A model generated the notes under the pieces. The model searched no databases. It saw only the letters and a program-made list of their open reading frames with translations, and had not been told where the DNA came from. Below are positions 17,532-25,538 of a stretch of 31,295 nt of DNA, one piece after another. Position 1 is the first letter of the stretch, and each line of letters starts with the position of its first letter. Origin of the DNA: JANRKN01 sp033763435 (GTDB taxonomy: Bacteria > Planctomycetota > Phycisphaerae > Phycisphaerales > UBA1924); assembly GCA_033763435.1 (NCBI GenBank), contig JANRKN010000045.1, positions 1-31,295 of the forward strand, read 5' to 3'. The position numbers and the translations under genes are program-made.

Positions 17532-18332
17532 ATGCGCGTGCTGGTAGCGATCCCGGTGTACAACGAGGCCGCGACGGTGCGGTCGGTGCTGTCGCGCGTG
17601 CTGCGCCACGCGGGCAACGTGCTCGTCGTCGACGACGGTTCGACCGACGACACCACGCGGCTGCTGGTCGACTTTCCCGTGGACTCGATCCGCCACGCGG
17701 TGAACCGGGGCTATGGGCGCTCGCTGATCGATGCGTTCCGGTTCGCGGCCGACGACGGGTACGACTGGGTCATCACGATGGACTGCGACGAGCAGCACGA
17801 GCCCGAGTCGATCCCGGACTTTCTCGATGCCGCGGCGCGCGCCGACAAGGCCCTGCGCCACGCGGGCGACAGCTTCGCACGCGAGCACGGCGCCGACATC
17901 ATCTCGGGCACGCGCTACGCCGGGCTCGAGCCCCTGGGCCAGGAAGCCCCGGCCGATCGGCGCACGATCAATGCGACGATCACGAGCGAGCTCAATCATC
18001 GCCTGGGCCTGCGCCTGACCGACGCGTTCTGCGGCTTCAAGGCGTACCGCGTCTCGGCGCTGCGCAAGCTCGCGCTGACCGAGAATGGCTACGCGTTCCC
18101 GATGCAGTTCTGGGTGCAGGCCGTCGCGCGCGGCCTCACGATCAAGGAGATCCCCGTCCGGCGGATCTACATGGACCTCTCGCGGACGTTCGGCGACGGG
18201 CTCGACAACCCGGCCGTGCGGCTCGCGCACTACCGCGACGTGATGCACCGCGAGATCGTGCGCTCGCGCGAACACCTGCCCGCGCAGGCGGCGCTGGGCC
18301 TGGCGCCGGGCGTGAGCGCCCTGCCGCGCTGA
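17532..18332 (+). CDS. Family 2 glycosyltransferase (dolichol-phosphate mannosyltransferase-like)
   Basis: 266 aa. A GT-A-fold enzyme that moves a sugar from a nucleotide-sugar to a lipid carrier or glycan on the cytoplasmic side. Seen: the N-terminal strand VLVAIPVYNE, nucleotide-binding VVDDGSTDDT (D34-D35), the NRGYGRSLIDAF block common to DPM1-like proteins, and the metal-binding DCD at residues 84-86 in ITMDCDEQH. Late in the protein, DAFCGFKAYR matches the family's D-x-x-x-G-F/R-x-x block. There is no membrane helix, unlike the longer DPM-GtrA fusions. The start at ATG 17532 is supported by GAGGTG about 6 nt upstream; an upstream GTG at 17517 is less likely. The sugar and acceptor cannot be told. 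It precedes the BshC-like gene by 27 nt on the same strand. Confidence 0.88.
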   Translation: MRVLVAIPVYNEAATVRSVLSRVLRHAGNVLVVDDGSTDDTTRLLVDFPVDSIRHAVNRGYGRSLIDAFRFAADDGYDWVITMDCDEQHEPESIPDFLDAAARADKALRHAGDSFAREHGADIISGTRYAGLEPLGQEAPADRRTINATITSELNHRLGLRLTDAFCGFKAYRVSALRKLALTENGYAFPMQFWVQAVARGLTIKEIPVRRIYMDLSRTFGDGLDNPAVRLAHYRDVMHREIVRSREHLPAQAALGLAPGVSALPR

Positions 18333-18359
18333 GGCCCTCAGATTCAGAGTGTCCCACGG

Positions 18360-19712
18360 GTGATACGCTCGCGTGTGACGGCGTTCAGCGATGTTCAACT
18401 CCGGCTCGAGGGCGATCTGGGCGCGCGCCTGAGCACGCCCGATGATGCTCAGCGTGCCGCACGCGGGGCCCTGGGCCTGCCGACCGACGCGCCGATTGTC
18501 ATGACGGGCCACCAGGCCGAGCTCTGGCACGCGGGCATCCTTGCGAAGTACGTCCTCGCGCGCGAGCTTGCCGAGAGCCGGCGCCCGGCGCACGTCGCGC
18601 TCATCGTCGCCGATCAGGACACACACGAGCCGCTCCCCCTGCGCTACCCCGCGCGGCGGGCGGGCCAGCTCGCGGTCGGGCTCTGGCCCGCGAAGTCTGA
18701 ACCGCTGGGCGTGCCGACGGGTTCTGCGCCCGCGCGCGCCAACTTGTCCAACGTTCCCGACGACGCCGCGTCGGACGACGTCCGCGCCGGGCTCGAGCTC
18801 GCGCGGCGATCGGTGCTTGCTTCCGCGGGCGAGCCCACGCTCGCGGCGCAGATGCTCCGCGCGATGAGATATTCGCTCGCCGAGCGCGCGCCGGGCGTGC
18901 TGCACGAATCTGATGCGGCGCTCTTCGCGACGCGCCTGTGCGCGAGTGCGCCCTTTGCGCCGTTGCTCGAGAGACTCGTGGCCGATCCGCGCCGGTGTGC
19001 GCAGGCGTACAACGACGCCGCGGCACGCGTGCCCGAGGCAGGGATGACCCCGCTGGCCCTTTCGCCGCGCGTCGAGCTTCCGCTCTGGCGCGTGCAGCCC
19101 GGGCGCGCGCGAGTGCGTGTGTTCGCCGATCAGCTCGCGACGATCCCGCGCGACCAGCTTGCGCCGCGGGCGCTGCTCATGACCGCTTTTCTCCGCGCGG
19201 TCGCGTGCGACGTCTTCATCCACGGCACGGGCGGGGGCCTCTACGACCGCATCACCGATCAGTGGATCCGCGCCTGGTGGCCCGAGCTCGCCCTCGCGCC
19301 CACGCTCGTCGCGACCGCGACGCTCTTCGTGCCCATGCCCCACGGCCAGGCGCCCGCGCCCGAGGCGATCCACCGCGCGATCTGGCAGGCCCACCATGCG
19401 CGCCACGCGCCCGTCGGCACGCGCGACGAGCGCAAGCGTGCCCTCGTCGGCGAGATCGCCCGATGTCGCGACAAAGCCCAGCGTCAGGCGCTGTTTCAGT
19501 CGCTGCAAGCGCTGCTGCGTGAGCACCGCGAGGAGTCTGCCTCCGCCCTCGCCCGTGCCGACGAACACGCCCGCGCGATGCGTGCGCGGCTCGAGGAATC
19601 GTCGATCGTCTTTGACCGCACCTGGCCCTTCCCGCTGCACACGCCCGCGGCGCTGAGCGCGCTGCGTCAGGCCGTGCACGCGAAGGTGCAGCGCTCTGGG
19701 GCCGCGCGATGA
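18360..19712 (+). CDS. BshC-like protein (bacillithiol cysteine-adding enzyme family)
   Basis: About 450 aa. By eye it follows the BshC fold. The Rossmann motif TGHQAELWHAGILAKYV corresponds to the family's G-x-Q-x-x-L-x-x-G-x-L...K-x. It is followed by VADQDTHE, matching its VAGEDHDLDE. A central APRALLMTAFL...FIHGTGGGLYDRIT block matches the RPLMQEFLLP...GPGEINYW region. The C-terminus is helical and charged, as in BshC's coiled coil. BshC is thought to ligate cysteine to GlcN-malate to form bacillithiol, but the companion genes bshA and bshB are not in this window, and planctomycete homologues may do something else. The start is uncertain: GTG 18360 gives the longest frame, while GTG 18375 follows a TACGCT hexamer (18364-18369) by 5 nt and fits the leaderless pattern. 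Its TGA overlaps the ATG of the following lipoprotein gene (ATGA), implying coupled translation. Confidence 0.65.
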   Translation: MIRSRVTAFSDVQLRLEGDLGARLSTPDDAQRAARGALGLPTDAPIVMTGHQAELWHAGILAKYVLARELAESRRPAHVALIVADQDTHEPLPLRYPARRAGQLAVGLWPAKSEPLGVPTGSAPARANLSNVPDDAASDDVRAGLELARRSVLASAGEPTLAAQMLRAMRYSLAERAPGVLHESDAALFATRLCASAPFAPLLERLVADPRRCAQAYNDAAARVPEAGMTPLALSPRVELPLWRVQPGRARVRVFADQLATIPRDQLAPRALLMTAFLRAVACDVFIHGTGGGLYDRITDQWIRAWWPELALAPTLVATATLFVPMPHGQAPAPEAIHRAIWQAHHARHAPVGTRDERKRALVGEIARCRDKAQRQALFQSLQALLREHREESASALARADEHARAMRARLEESSIVFDRTWPFPLHTPAALSALRQAVHAKVQRSGAAR

Positions 19713-20641
19713 TCCCGCGCCGAGGGCTTTTCGTTCTCGCGCTGGCGATGCTGGGCGTCGGCTTGGCCTCGTGCGAGCGTGCGCCCGCGCGGCCTGCGCC
19801 GGCCCAGTCTGGCGCGCCGCGGGTCGTCGTGCTCTCGCCCGCGCTCGCGCGGACGATGCAGGACCTGGGCCTCGCACGGTTCATCGTCGGTCGGCACGCC
19901 TTCGACACCGTGAGCGATCAGTCCGTGCCCGCGGTGGGCGATCAGCTCGGCATCGACTACGAGCGCCTGCTCGCGCTCGGGCCCACGCACGTGCTGCTGG
20001 AGTCCGATGCCAAGGGCGCGCCGCCGAGGCTCGAATCGCTCGCGGGAGAGCGAGGCTGGGCGCTGCGCCGGGTGCCTGTGCTGTCGCTGACCGACGTCCG
20101 CGCAAGCCCCGCGGCGCTGGCGGAATTTTTCGCGAACACCCCCGCCGCGCCGGGAGCCGAACGGGTTGCCGAGCTTGTGAGCGACTTTGACCGCGCGCTC
20201 GCGCGGCGCACGCCGAGCCTTGAGCGCGCGGGGCGCGTGCTGCTGCTGCTCTCGACCGATCCTCCCGCGGCGCTGGGCCCGGGCTCGTTCCACCACGAGA
20301 TTCTCACGTCCATCGGCGGGACGCCCGCGCTCGCCGAGGGCGCGCCGTTTGTCGAGCTCGATGCCGAGGACGTCCGACGGCTCGCGCCCGACGCGGTGGT
20401 GATTCTTTCGACGCAGGGCGAGGGCGTCGCGACGGGCGAGAGCGTCCGCGCGAGCGCGGGCGTGCTGGGCACGCTGGACATCCCGGCTGTGCGCAGCTCG
20501 CGGTTTGCGCGCCTCGCCGATCCGCTCGCGCTGACGCCCAGCACTGCCTCGGCGCGGCTGGCCAACCGGCTCGCGGAGCTGCTGGAATCCTGGGCCCGCG
20601 AGGAAGCCGGGGCCCGCGAGCGGGAGTCGGGCGGCTCCTAA
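19709..20641 (+). CDS. BtuF/FepB-like substrate-binding lipoprotein
   Basis: 310 aa. A lipoprotein signal with lipobox LASC (C22) anchors it in the envelope. The mature part matches the helical-backbone metal/cobalamin/siderophore binding family: VVVLSPALARTMQDLG at the start of lobe 1, then PAVGDQLGIDYERLLALGPTHVLLE, which is the family's G-x-x-x-x-x-D-x-E-x-I-L-A-L-x-P-D-L-V block. Lobe 2 starts around residue 165 (RVLLLLS) and has SIGGTPALAEGAPFVELDAEDVRRLAPDAVVIL. Such proteins bind a metal chelate for an ABC importer, but no permease or ATPase of that type is adjacent. It could act with a transporter elsewhere or have another role. It overlaps the stop of the BshC-like gene by 4 nt, so the two are very likely translated together. 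Confidence 0.85.
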   Translation: MIPRRGLFVLALAMLGVGLASCERAPARPAPAQSGAPRVVVLSPALARTMQDLGLARFIVGRHAFDTVSDQSVPAVGDQLGIDYERLLALGPTHVLLESDAKGAPPRLESLAGERGWALRRVPVLSLTDVRASPAALAEFFANTPAAPGAERVAELVSDFDRALARRTPSLERAGRVLLLLSTDPPAALGPGSFHHEILTSIGGTPALAEGAPFVELDAEDVRRLAPDAVVILSTQGEGVATGESVRASAGVLGTLDIPAVRSSRFARLADPLALTPSTASARLANRLAELLESWAREEAGARERESGGS

Positions 20642-20653
20642 CATCCGCCCGCC

Positions 20654-22504
20654 ATGGCCGACCCTGTCCAACTTCTTTCCGAGCGGTTCATCGCCGCGAT
20701 CCGTACCGCCCTGCCGAAGCTTGAGGGCGAGATCGATCCGCAGATCGCGCCCAACAAGAACCCCGCGCTGGGCGACTTTCAGTGCAACGCGGCGCTGGCG
20801 CTCTCCAAGCGCGCGGGCGCCAAGCCCCGCGACCTCGCGCAGGCGCTCGTCAAGCTCGTCAAGGTCGACGACCTCTGCGAGCCGCTGACCGACGCCGCGA
20901 TTGCCGGCCCCGGCTTCATCAACCTGCGCCTGCGCCCGGACGCGCTCTCGAACGCGCTCGCCGCGATGAACCGCCCGGACCTGGGCCTCGCGCCCGTCGA
21001 GAAGCCCCAGACGATCGTCGTCGATCTCTTCGGCGTGAACCTCGCCAAGCAGATGCATGTCGGGCACCTGCGCTCGACGATCATCGGCGACACACTCGCG
21101 AACACCTTCGCGCGCCTCGGGCACACCGTCATCCGCCAGAACCACGTGGGCGACTGGGGCCTGCCGATCGCGATGGTCACTGCGCGGCTCGGGCGCCTCG
21201 CGTCCGAGGGCAAGGTGGACCTTGCGAAACTCACGCTCGACCAGCTCGACGAGGCGTACAAGGCCGCGAAGCTCGAGGCCGACGCCGACGAGCGGGGCCT
21301 GGCCGCGGTGAAGAAGTTTGGCCTCGGCCCCAAGGCGCAGGCGGAGCTTGAAGAGCAGGTCGCGGGCGCGCTCGAGAAGGACCGCGCCGCGCGCGAGACG
21401 CTCGTGAAGCTCCAGGCGCACGAGCCCGCGACGTACGCGGTGTGGAAGGCGATCGCGACGACCACGATGCGCGAGTGTCTGGCGGTGTGCGCGCGCCTCA
21501 AGTCCGACATCACCGACGCGCACTCGGCGGGCGAGAGCTCCTACTCCGAGGAGCTTGCGCCGCTGGTCGCGGATCTGGTGTCGCGGGGCGTCGCGACCGA
21601 GAGCGACGGCGCGCTGGTCGTCCGCTGCGAGGGCATCGAGGAGCCGTGCATCGTCCGCAAGTCCGACGGCGGGTTCCTCTACGCGACGACCGACCTCGCC
21701 GCGATCCGTCGGCGCGTGCAGAAGCTCGGCGCTTCGCGCGTCATCTACGTCGTGGACATCCGCCAGAGCCTGCACTTCAAGCAGGTCTTCCAGGCCGCGA
21801 GGCAGGCCGGGTACGCACGCACCGCCTCGGGCGAAAACGCCTCGCTCGAGCACGCGGCGTTCGGCACGATTCTGGGCGAAGACGGCCGGCCCTTCAAGAG
21901 CCGCTCGGGCGAGAACGTCAAGCTCGCGTTCCTGCTGCAGGAAGCGGTCGAGCGGGCGATGCGCGAGGTGCAGTCGCGCAGCCGGGACTTGACCGAGGCC
22001 GAGCAGCGCGCGATCGCCGAGGCCGTGGGCATCGCCGCGATGAAGTACGCCGACCTTTCGGGCGACCGGGTCAAGGACTACGTCTTCTCGCTCGACCGCA
22101 TGGTCGCGTTCGAGGGCAACACGGGGCCGTACTTGCAGTACGCGCTGGTGCGGATCCGCTCGATCTTCCGCAAGGCGGCCGAGCGGGGCATCGCGACACC
22201 GGGGGCGTCCGCCGCGTCCGGCGGCTTCGTCGTGACCGAACCCGCGGAGAAGGCGCTGGCCCTGACGCTGCTGAAGTACCCCGGCGTGGTACGTTCGGTG
22301 GGCGAGAGCCTCGAGCCGCACCGCCTCTGCGGGTATCTGTACGACCTCGCCGGCGCGTTCAGCTCGTTCTTTGATGCCTGCCCGGTGCTCGCCGCGGAGA
22401 GCGAGGGGGCGCGCGACGCACGCCTCCGGCTGTGCGACCTGACAGCGCGCGTGCTGGCCGACGGCTTCGGCGTGCTGGGCCTTCCGGTCGTTGAGCGGAT
22501 GTGA
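20654..22504 (+). CDS. argS: Arginyl-tRNA synthetase
   Basis: 616 aa. Class I synthetase that charges tRNA-Arg in the cytoplasm. The N-terminal additional domain (residues 1-110) contains GDFQCNAALAL and AGPGFINLRL, both typical of ArgRS. The HIGH-type motif is HVGH (135-138) followed by LRSTIIGD. The KMSKS loop is replaced by the family's variant DGRPFKSRSGENV. The C-terminal DALR-type anticodon-binding domain ends with GVLGLPVVERM. The stretch before HVGH reads VDLFGVNLAKQM; most family members have a F/Y-S-S-P-N-x-A-K motif there, so the Ser-Pro is replaced. No Shine-Dalgarno is visible; a weak TAACAT lies 9 nt before ATG. It stands 12 nt after the lipoprotein gene. Confidence 0.95.
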   Translation: MADPVQLLSERFIAAIRTALPKLEGEIDPQIAPNKNPALGDFQCNAALALSKRAGAKPRDLAQALVKLVKVDDLCEPLTDAAIAGPGFINLRLRPDALSNALAAMNRPDLGLAPVEKPQTIVVDLFGVNLAKQMHVGHLRSTIIGDTLANTFARLGHTVIRQNHVGDWGLPIAMVTARLGRLASEGKVDLAKLTLDQLDEAYKAAKLEADADERGLAAVKKFGLGPKAQAELEEQVAGALEKDRAARETLVKLQAHEPATYAVWKAIATTTMRECLAVCARLKSDITDAHSAGESSYSEELAPLVADLVSRGVATESDGALVVRCEGIEEPCIVRKSDGGFLYATTDLAAIRRRVQKLGASRVIYVVDIRQSLHFKQVFQAARQAGYARTASGENASLEHAAFGTILGEDGRPFKSRSGENVKLAFLLQEAVERAMREVQSRSRDLTEAEQRAIAEAVGIAAMKYADLSGDRVKDYVFSLDRMVAFEGNTGPYLQYALVRIRSIFRKAAERGIATPGASAASGGFVVTEPAEKALALTLLKYPGVVRSVGESLEPHRLCGYLYDLAGAFSSFFDACPVLAAESEGARDARLRLCDLTARVLADGFGVLGLPVVERM

Positions 22505-22507
22505 GCC

Positions 22508-22622
22508 CGGAAGGGGGCGAATCGCGAATCGTGAGTGGCGAATCGGGCAAGGCCCACGCGGCGTACGCGGGTGGGCTTGCTTGCCTTTCCCGACTCTCGA
22601 TTCGCGATTCACGACTCTCGCG
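22508..22622. repeat. Long imperfect inverted repeat built on GCGAATCG units
   Basis: The left arm has three AATCG-containing units (GCGAATCGCGAATCG, then GGCGAATCGGG) followed by GCAAGGCCCACGCG. The right arm carries the reverse complement in the matching order (GTGGGC, TTGCTTGCC, CCCGACTCTCGATTCGCGATTC). Arms are about 50 nt and meet at GCGTACGC near 22561-22568. It starts just after the argS stop and could form a very stable hairpin in the message. It may act as a terminator or 3' end stabiliser, or belong to a dispersed palindromic repeat family. Confidence 0.7.
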
Positions 22623-22627
22623 GCGTC

Positions 22628-22664
22628 AAAAAAGCACCGGCCCACCCTTTCGGATGGGCCGGTG
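22628..22664 (-). terminator. Rho-independent terminator of the porin gene
   Basis: CACCGGCCCA (22635-22644) pairs with TGGGCCGGTG (22655-22664). On the minus strand six T follow (A-run 22628-22633). It sits 34 nt past the porin stop codon. Confidence 0.88.
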
Positions 22665-22697
22665 GATCAGATCAGATCAACCGAGTCGAGGACCAAC

Positions 22698-24080
22698 TCA
22701 GAACATGAGCTGGAACTGGACGCGGAGGGCGATCTCGGGGCTCTTGCCCGAGCCGCGGACCGAGGACTCGGCGTCGGGCAGGACCGCGCCGAAGCCGGGG
22801 GCCGAGGTGCCGCCCTGCGAACCCGAGAACAGGTTGCCGCGGAGGTTGGAGGTCTTGGAGAAGCTGAAGACCAGGTCGGTCGTCAGCTTGGCGGCCTGCG
22901 ACTCGGGGGCGACGTAGTAGTTGCCACCAAGGGTCAGGAAGTGGAAGTTGCGGCTGGTCAGCTCGTTGCCGCCGGTGCCGTTCTTCTTGTCAGCGAAGAT
23001 GGCGTCCCAGCGGGCGAAGAACTCGAGCTGGCTGGTGGCGAAGAAGCCGCCCTGGAGGACGACGCCGAGGTTGTTGGTGGAGCGGTTGACGGCCGCGGTG
23101 CCGGTGCCGGTGCTCGTGGCGTTCGGATCGACGATCGAGCCGATCAGGGCGCCGAAGATGTTCCAGCCGCCGCCCTTGATCTGGGCGTCAACGGTCCAGA
23201 GGAAGAGGCCAACGCCGGGCTTGGCGGTGTTGGCGGGCTTGGCAGCGGGGGTGCCGTCGACGCCGTCGCCGGTGCCGCCGTTGTTCTGCCAGTGGAACGC
23301 GGCGCCGATCAGCGACGCGGTCTGAGCGCCCTGCCAGCTCGAGAACTGGTCGAACTGCTTCCAGTCGCCCGAGAGCTTCAGGTCAGCGCGGCCGGTGAGG
23401 GCGTAGTCAGACTCAGCGGCCGAGTTGAAGGGGGTGTTCTGCGTGCGGACGCCGTCGCTGAACGCGACGCGGCCCTGGAACTGCTCGCTGCGGTAGCCGA
23501 GCTGCAGACCCTGCGACCAGCCCTGCGAGAAGAAGTTGTTGGTCGTCGAGCGGTCGACGGCCTGCTGCTGGCCCCAGCCCACGAGCTCCTCGGTGAGGAT
23601 CGGGAGCTTGAACTGACCGGCGCGGAGGCTGACGCCGTTCGAGAACGCGTAGTTGATGTACGCGTCATCGAGCGAGGCGCTGCCGCTGCTGTTGAAGCCC
23701 CAGCCAATGGCGTAGGTCAGGTCGGGGTTGACGACGTTACCGGTGAACGAGATACGGGTCTCGTTCATCTCGAAGCCGTGCGTGAAGTTGTCGTTGGGGC
23801 CGACGACCTGCGTCGCGCCGGCCGCGTTGTCCTTGCGGCGGAAGTCCGCGACGTAGCGGGCCTGCACCAGGCCGCCGATCTTCAGGCTGAAGTTGCCGTC
23901 AGCGCTGCGGAGGGCGGGAACGCCCGACTCAGCCGCGCCCGACTGGCGCAGCAGGCTCGTGCGACCCTCGGCATCGGCCATCAGCTCAGCCGTGTACGCG
24001 CGGTCGGCGTTGCTCTGCGCGAAGGCGACATTGCCCAGCGCCACGCCCGCCAGCAGAACGATCGTGCTCGTACGCTTCAT
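22698..24080 (-). CDS. OprO/OprP-type (phosphate-selective) outer-membrane porin
   Basis: 460 aa. A signal peptide (MKRTSTIVLLAGVALGNVAFA-Q) leads to a beta-barrel. The N-terminal block GNFSLKIGGLVQARYVADFRR and the FTGNVVNPDLTYAIGWGF, LDDAYINYAF and GVSLRAGQFKLPILTEELV segments match the OprO/OprP porin family. Alternating hydrophobic strands run to the C-terminus, which ends in the aromatic-terminated strand RVQFQLMF expected for an outer-membrane barrel. An extra Gly/Asn/Thr-rich stretch near the middle is probably a surface loop. The start is the ATG at 24080: GGAG on the minus strand is 8 nt upstream of it but only 2 nt from the alternative ATG at 24086. Base composition is less GC-extreme than in neighbours and codon use looks biased, as in highly expressed genes. 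Divergent to a PhoB/PhoR-type pair. Confidence 0.88.
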   Translation of the reverse strand: MKRTSTIVLLAGVALGNVAFAQSNADRAYTAELMADAEGRTSLLRQSGAAESGVPALRSADGNFSLKIGGLVQARYVADFRRKDNAAGATQVVGPNDNFTHGFEMNETRISFTGNVVNPDLTYAIGWGFNSSGSASLDDAYINYAFSNGVSLRAGQFKLPILTEELVGWGQQQAVDRSTTNNFFSQGWSQGLQLGYRSEQFQGRVAFSDGVRTQNTPFNSAAESDYALTGRADLKLSGDWKQFDQFSSWQGAQTASLIGAAFHWQNNGGTGDGVDGTPAAKPANTAKPGVGLFLWTVDAQIKGGGWNIFGALIGSIVDPNATSTGTGTAAVNRSTNNLGVVLQGGFFATSQLEFFARWDAIFADKKNGTGGNELTSRNFHFLTLGGNYYVAPESQAAKLTTDLVFSFSKTSNLRGNLFSGSQGGTSAPGFGAVLPDAESSVRGSGKSPEIALRVQFQLMF

Positions 24081-24771
24081 CTGCATATCTCCTAAATCAC
24101 AGGCTCCCATCGAGCCTGCCGCGGAACGCGTCTCGTTCGTTCCGTTCCGCCGGCTTTCACACCGGCGACTTTTCGGACCACCTGACTCGAACGGTTCCGA
24201 GCCTGTCACAGTCCCTTTGCCGGACCGGACTCGCGATCTCCGATACGCGGGGCCAAGACCGACCTGGCCCGCTCGGTTCAGATTGCCCTCCCGTTGCGTG
24301 ACCACGAGTCACGGCTCAACGGGACGAGACCGAATCGATGGTAGTAGTGTCGGCTAGCGAACGCAAACTCACCCGCGAAATTTTGCTAGTACTCACTATC
24401 TCCCCACATTTTCCACATCGGGGGAGCCTCCCTTTCTCGGACCTGCCAAGCGCGTCCGATAATGACGCCCTCAGGGCCCCGATTTCACCAAATCCAAACC
24501 TCCACCCCCGGAATGGCCCCCCGGCCCGTCGCTACCCTCCTCCGCTTCAACGCTCCTTCACCGCGTCCACACCTTCCTTCCCCCCTTGCCCGCCGCGACC
24601 GATCATGACCCGAACACCTGTTCCGGGCCACCGGGCAAGTCGCGACAGGGGAGAGGCTTACGCCCGCCTACCGGTCCCAAGCCGGTCGGCGCGGTCAGAA
24701 GGCGCTCGCGGTGGGGGGCCGGGAGGGGGTTGAGGGTGCTCGAGGCTCTTGCACGACGGAGGACGAACGCC
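24081..24771. promoter_or_regulatory. Divergent regulatory region between the porin and the two-component genes
   Basis: Nearly 700 bp without a credible gene. Next to the porin lies a likely structured leader with inverted repeats: CAGGCTC with GAGCCTG at about 24100-24119, GCGGAACG with CGTTCCGC at about 24120-24150, and CCGG with CCGG just after. A candidate minus-strand promoter TTGCGT-17-TACCAT lies near 24338-24366, giving a leader of about 250 nt. An AT-rich island at 24346-24420 stands out and holds the inverted repeat TAGT-ACTC-ACTA (24387-24398). CTGTCACAG near 24203-24211 resembles half a Pho box but has no partner. Near the regulator, G6-CC-G3-A-G5-TTGA-G3 around 24713-24736 could form a quadruplex. 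Individual site calls are weak; the region as a whole is clearly regulatory. Confidence 0.55.
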
Positions 24772-25512
24772 ATGCCCCCAGCCGATCGGCGTGACATCCT
24801 GGTGGTCGACGATGAGAGCGATCTCGTCGAGCTCCTCATGTACAACCTCGCCAAGGCCGGCTACGCCCCGCGCTCGGCGCGCAACGGCCGGCAGGCGCTC
24901 GAGCAGGTCGCGCAGAAGATCCCCGACCTCATCGTGCTCGACATCATGCTCCCCGAGCTGACGGGCACCGAGATCACCAGCCGCCTGCGCACGAACCCCG
25001 CGACGGCCCACGTCCCGATCGTCATGCTCACGGCCAAGGGTGAGGAAGTCGACCAGATCGTGGGCCTGACGGTGGGCGCCGACGACTACATCACCAAGCC
25101 CTTCTCGATGAAGGTCCTGCTCGCCCGCGTCGATGCCGTCCTGCGCCGGACCAGCCCCGCCGCGCGAGGCGACGTCCCGACCGTCGCCCTCCGCATGGGC
25201 CCGATCGAGATCGACCCTGACACGCACCAGGTCTCGGTCGACGGCCAGGCGATCAAGCTCACCCTCACCGAGTTCCGGCTCCTGGCCGCGCTCGTTCAGG
25301 CCAACGGCAAGGTCCTCAACCGCGCGATCCTCATGGCCAAGGCCATGGGCCCGGGCGTCACCGTCACCGAACGCACCATCGACGTCCACGTCACCAGCAT
25401 CCGCAAGAAGCTCGGCGAGCACGCCAACATCATCAAGACCGTCCGCGGCGTAGGCTATCGCGCGACCCTCGAACGAGGCCCCGAAGACGACGAGTCCGGC
25501 GGCCCAGCCTGA
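24772..25512 (+). CDS. PhoB-type (OmpR family) response regulator
   Basis: 246 aa. The receiver domain (about 8-122) has VDDE near residue 12, phospho-acceptor D57 in IVLDIMLPE, T87 in VMLTAKG and K109 in YITKPF. The DNA-binding winged helix (about 140-235) carries LTLTEFRLLAALVQANGKV, the recognition region TVTERTIDVHVTSIRKKLGE and the wing KTVRGVGYR. It should activate or repress genes when phosphorylated by the kinase encoded next. GGAGG (24758-24762) lies 9 nt before ATG and fixes the start; the frame is open further up but holds no ribosome site. The gene order regulator-kinase, divergent from a phosphate-type porin, suggests PhoB, but other OmpR-family regulators look similar. Confidence 0.9.
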   Translation: MPPADRRDILVVDDESDLVELLMYNLAKAGYAPRSARNGRQALEQVAQKIPDLIVLDIMLPELTGTEITSRLRTNPATAHVPIVMLTAKGEEVDQIVGLTVGADDYITKPFSMKVLLARVDAVLRRTSPAARGDVPTVALRMGPIEIDPDTHQVSVDGQAIKLTLTEFRLLAALVQANGKVLNRAILMAKAMGPGVTVTERTIDVHVTSIRKKLGEHANIIKTVRGVGYRATLERGPEDDESGGPA

Positions 25513-25538
25513 CCGCCCACCCCGGGTCCACCCTCGCG

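Noticed and set aside
17430..19877. 815-codon minus-strand open frame opposite the glycosyltransferase and BshC-like genes
   Set aside because: Arg/His-rich shadow frame without recognisable motifs, opposite two supported genes.
19667..22645. 992-codon minus-strand open frame opposite argS and the lipoprotein gene
   Set aside because: It covers two certain genes on the other strand and shows no domain. Composition is typical of a GC-rich shadow frame.
24081..24170. Porin leader considered as a cobalamin or other known riboswitch
   Set aside because: The conserved core sequences of the families I know are not present; only local inverted repeats are seen.
24408..24416. TTTTCCACA, a match to a DnaA box in an AT-rich segment
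   Set aside because: Only one box was found, and there is no dnaA, dnaN or gidA nearby. A single match is expected by chance.
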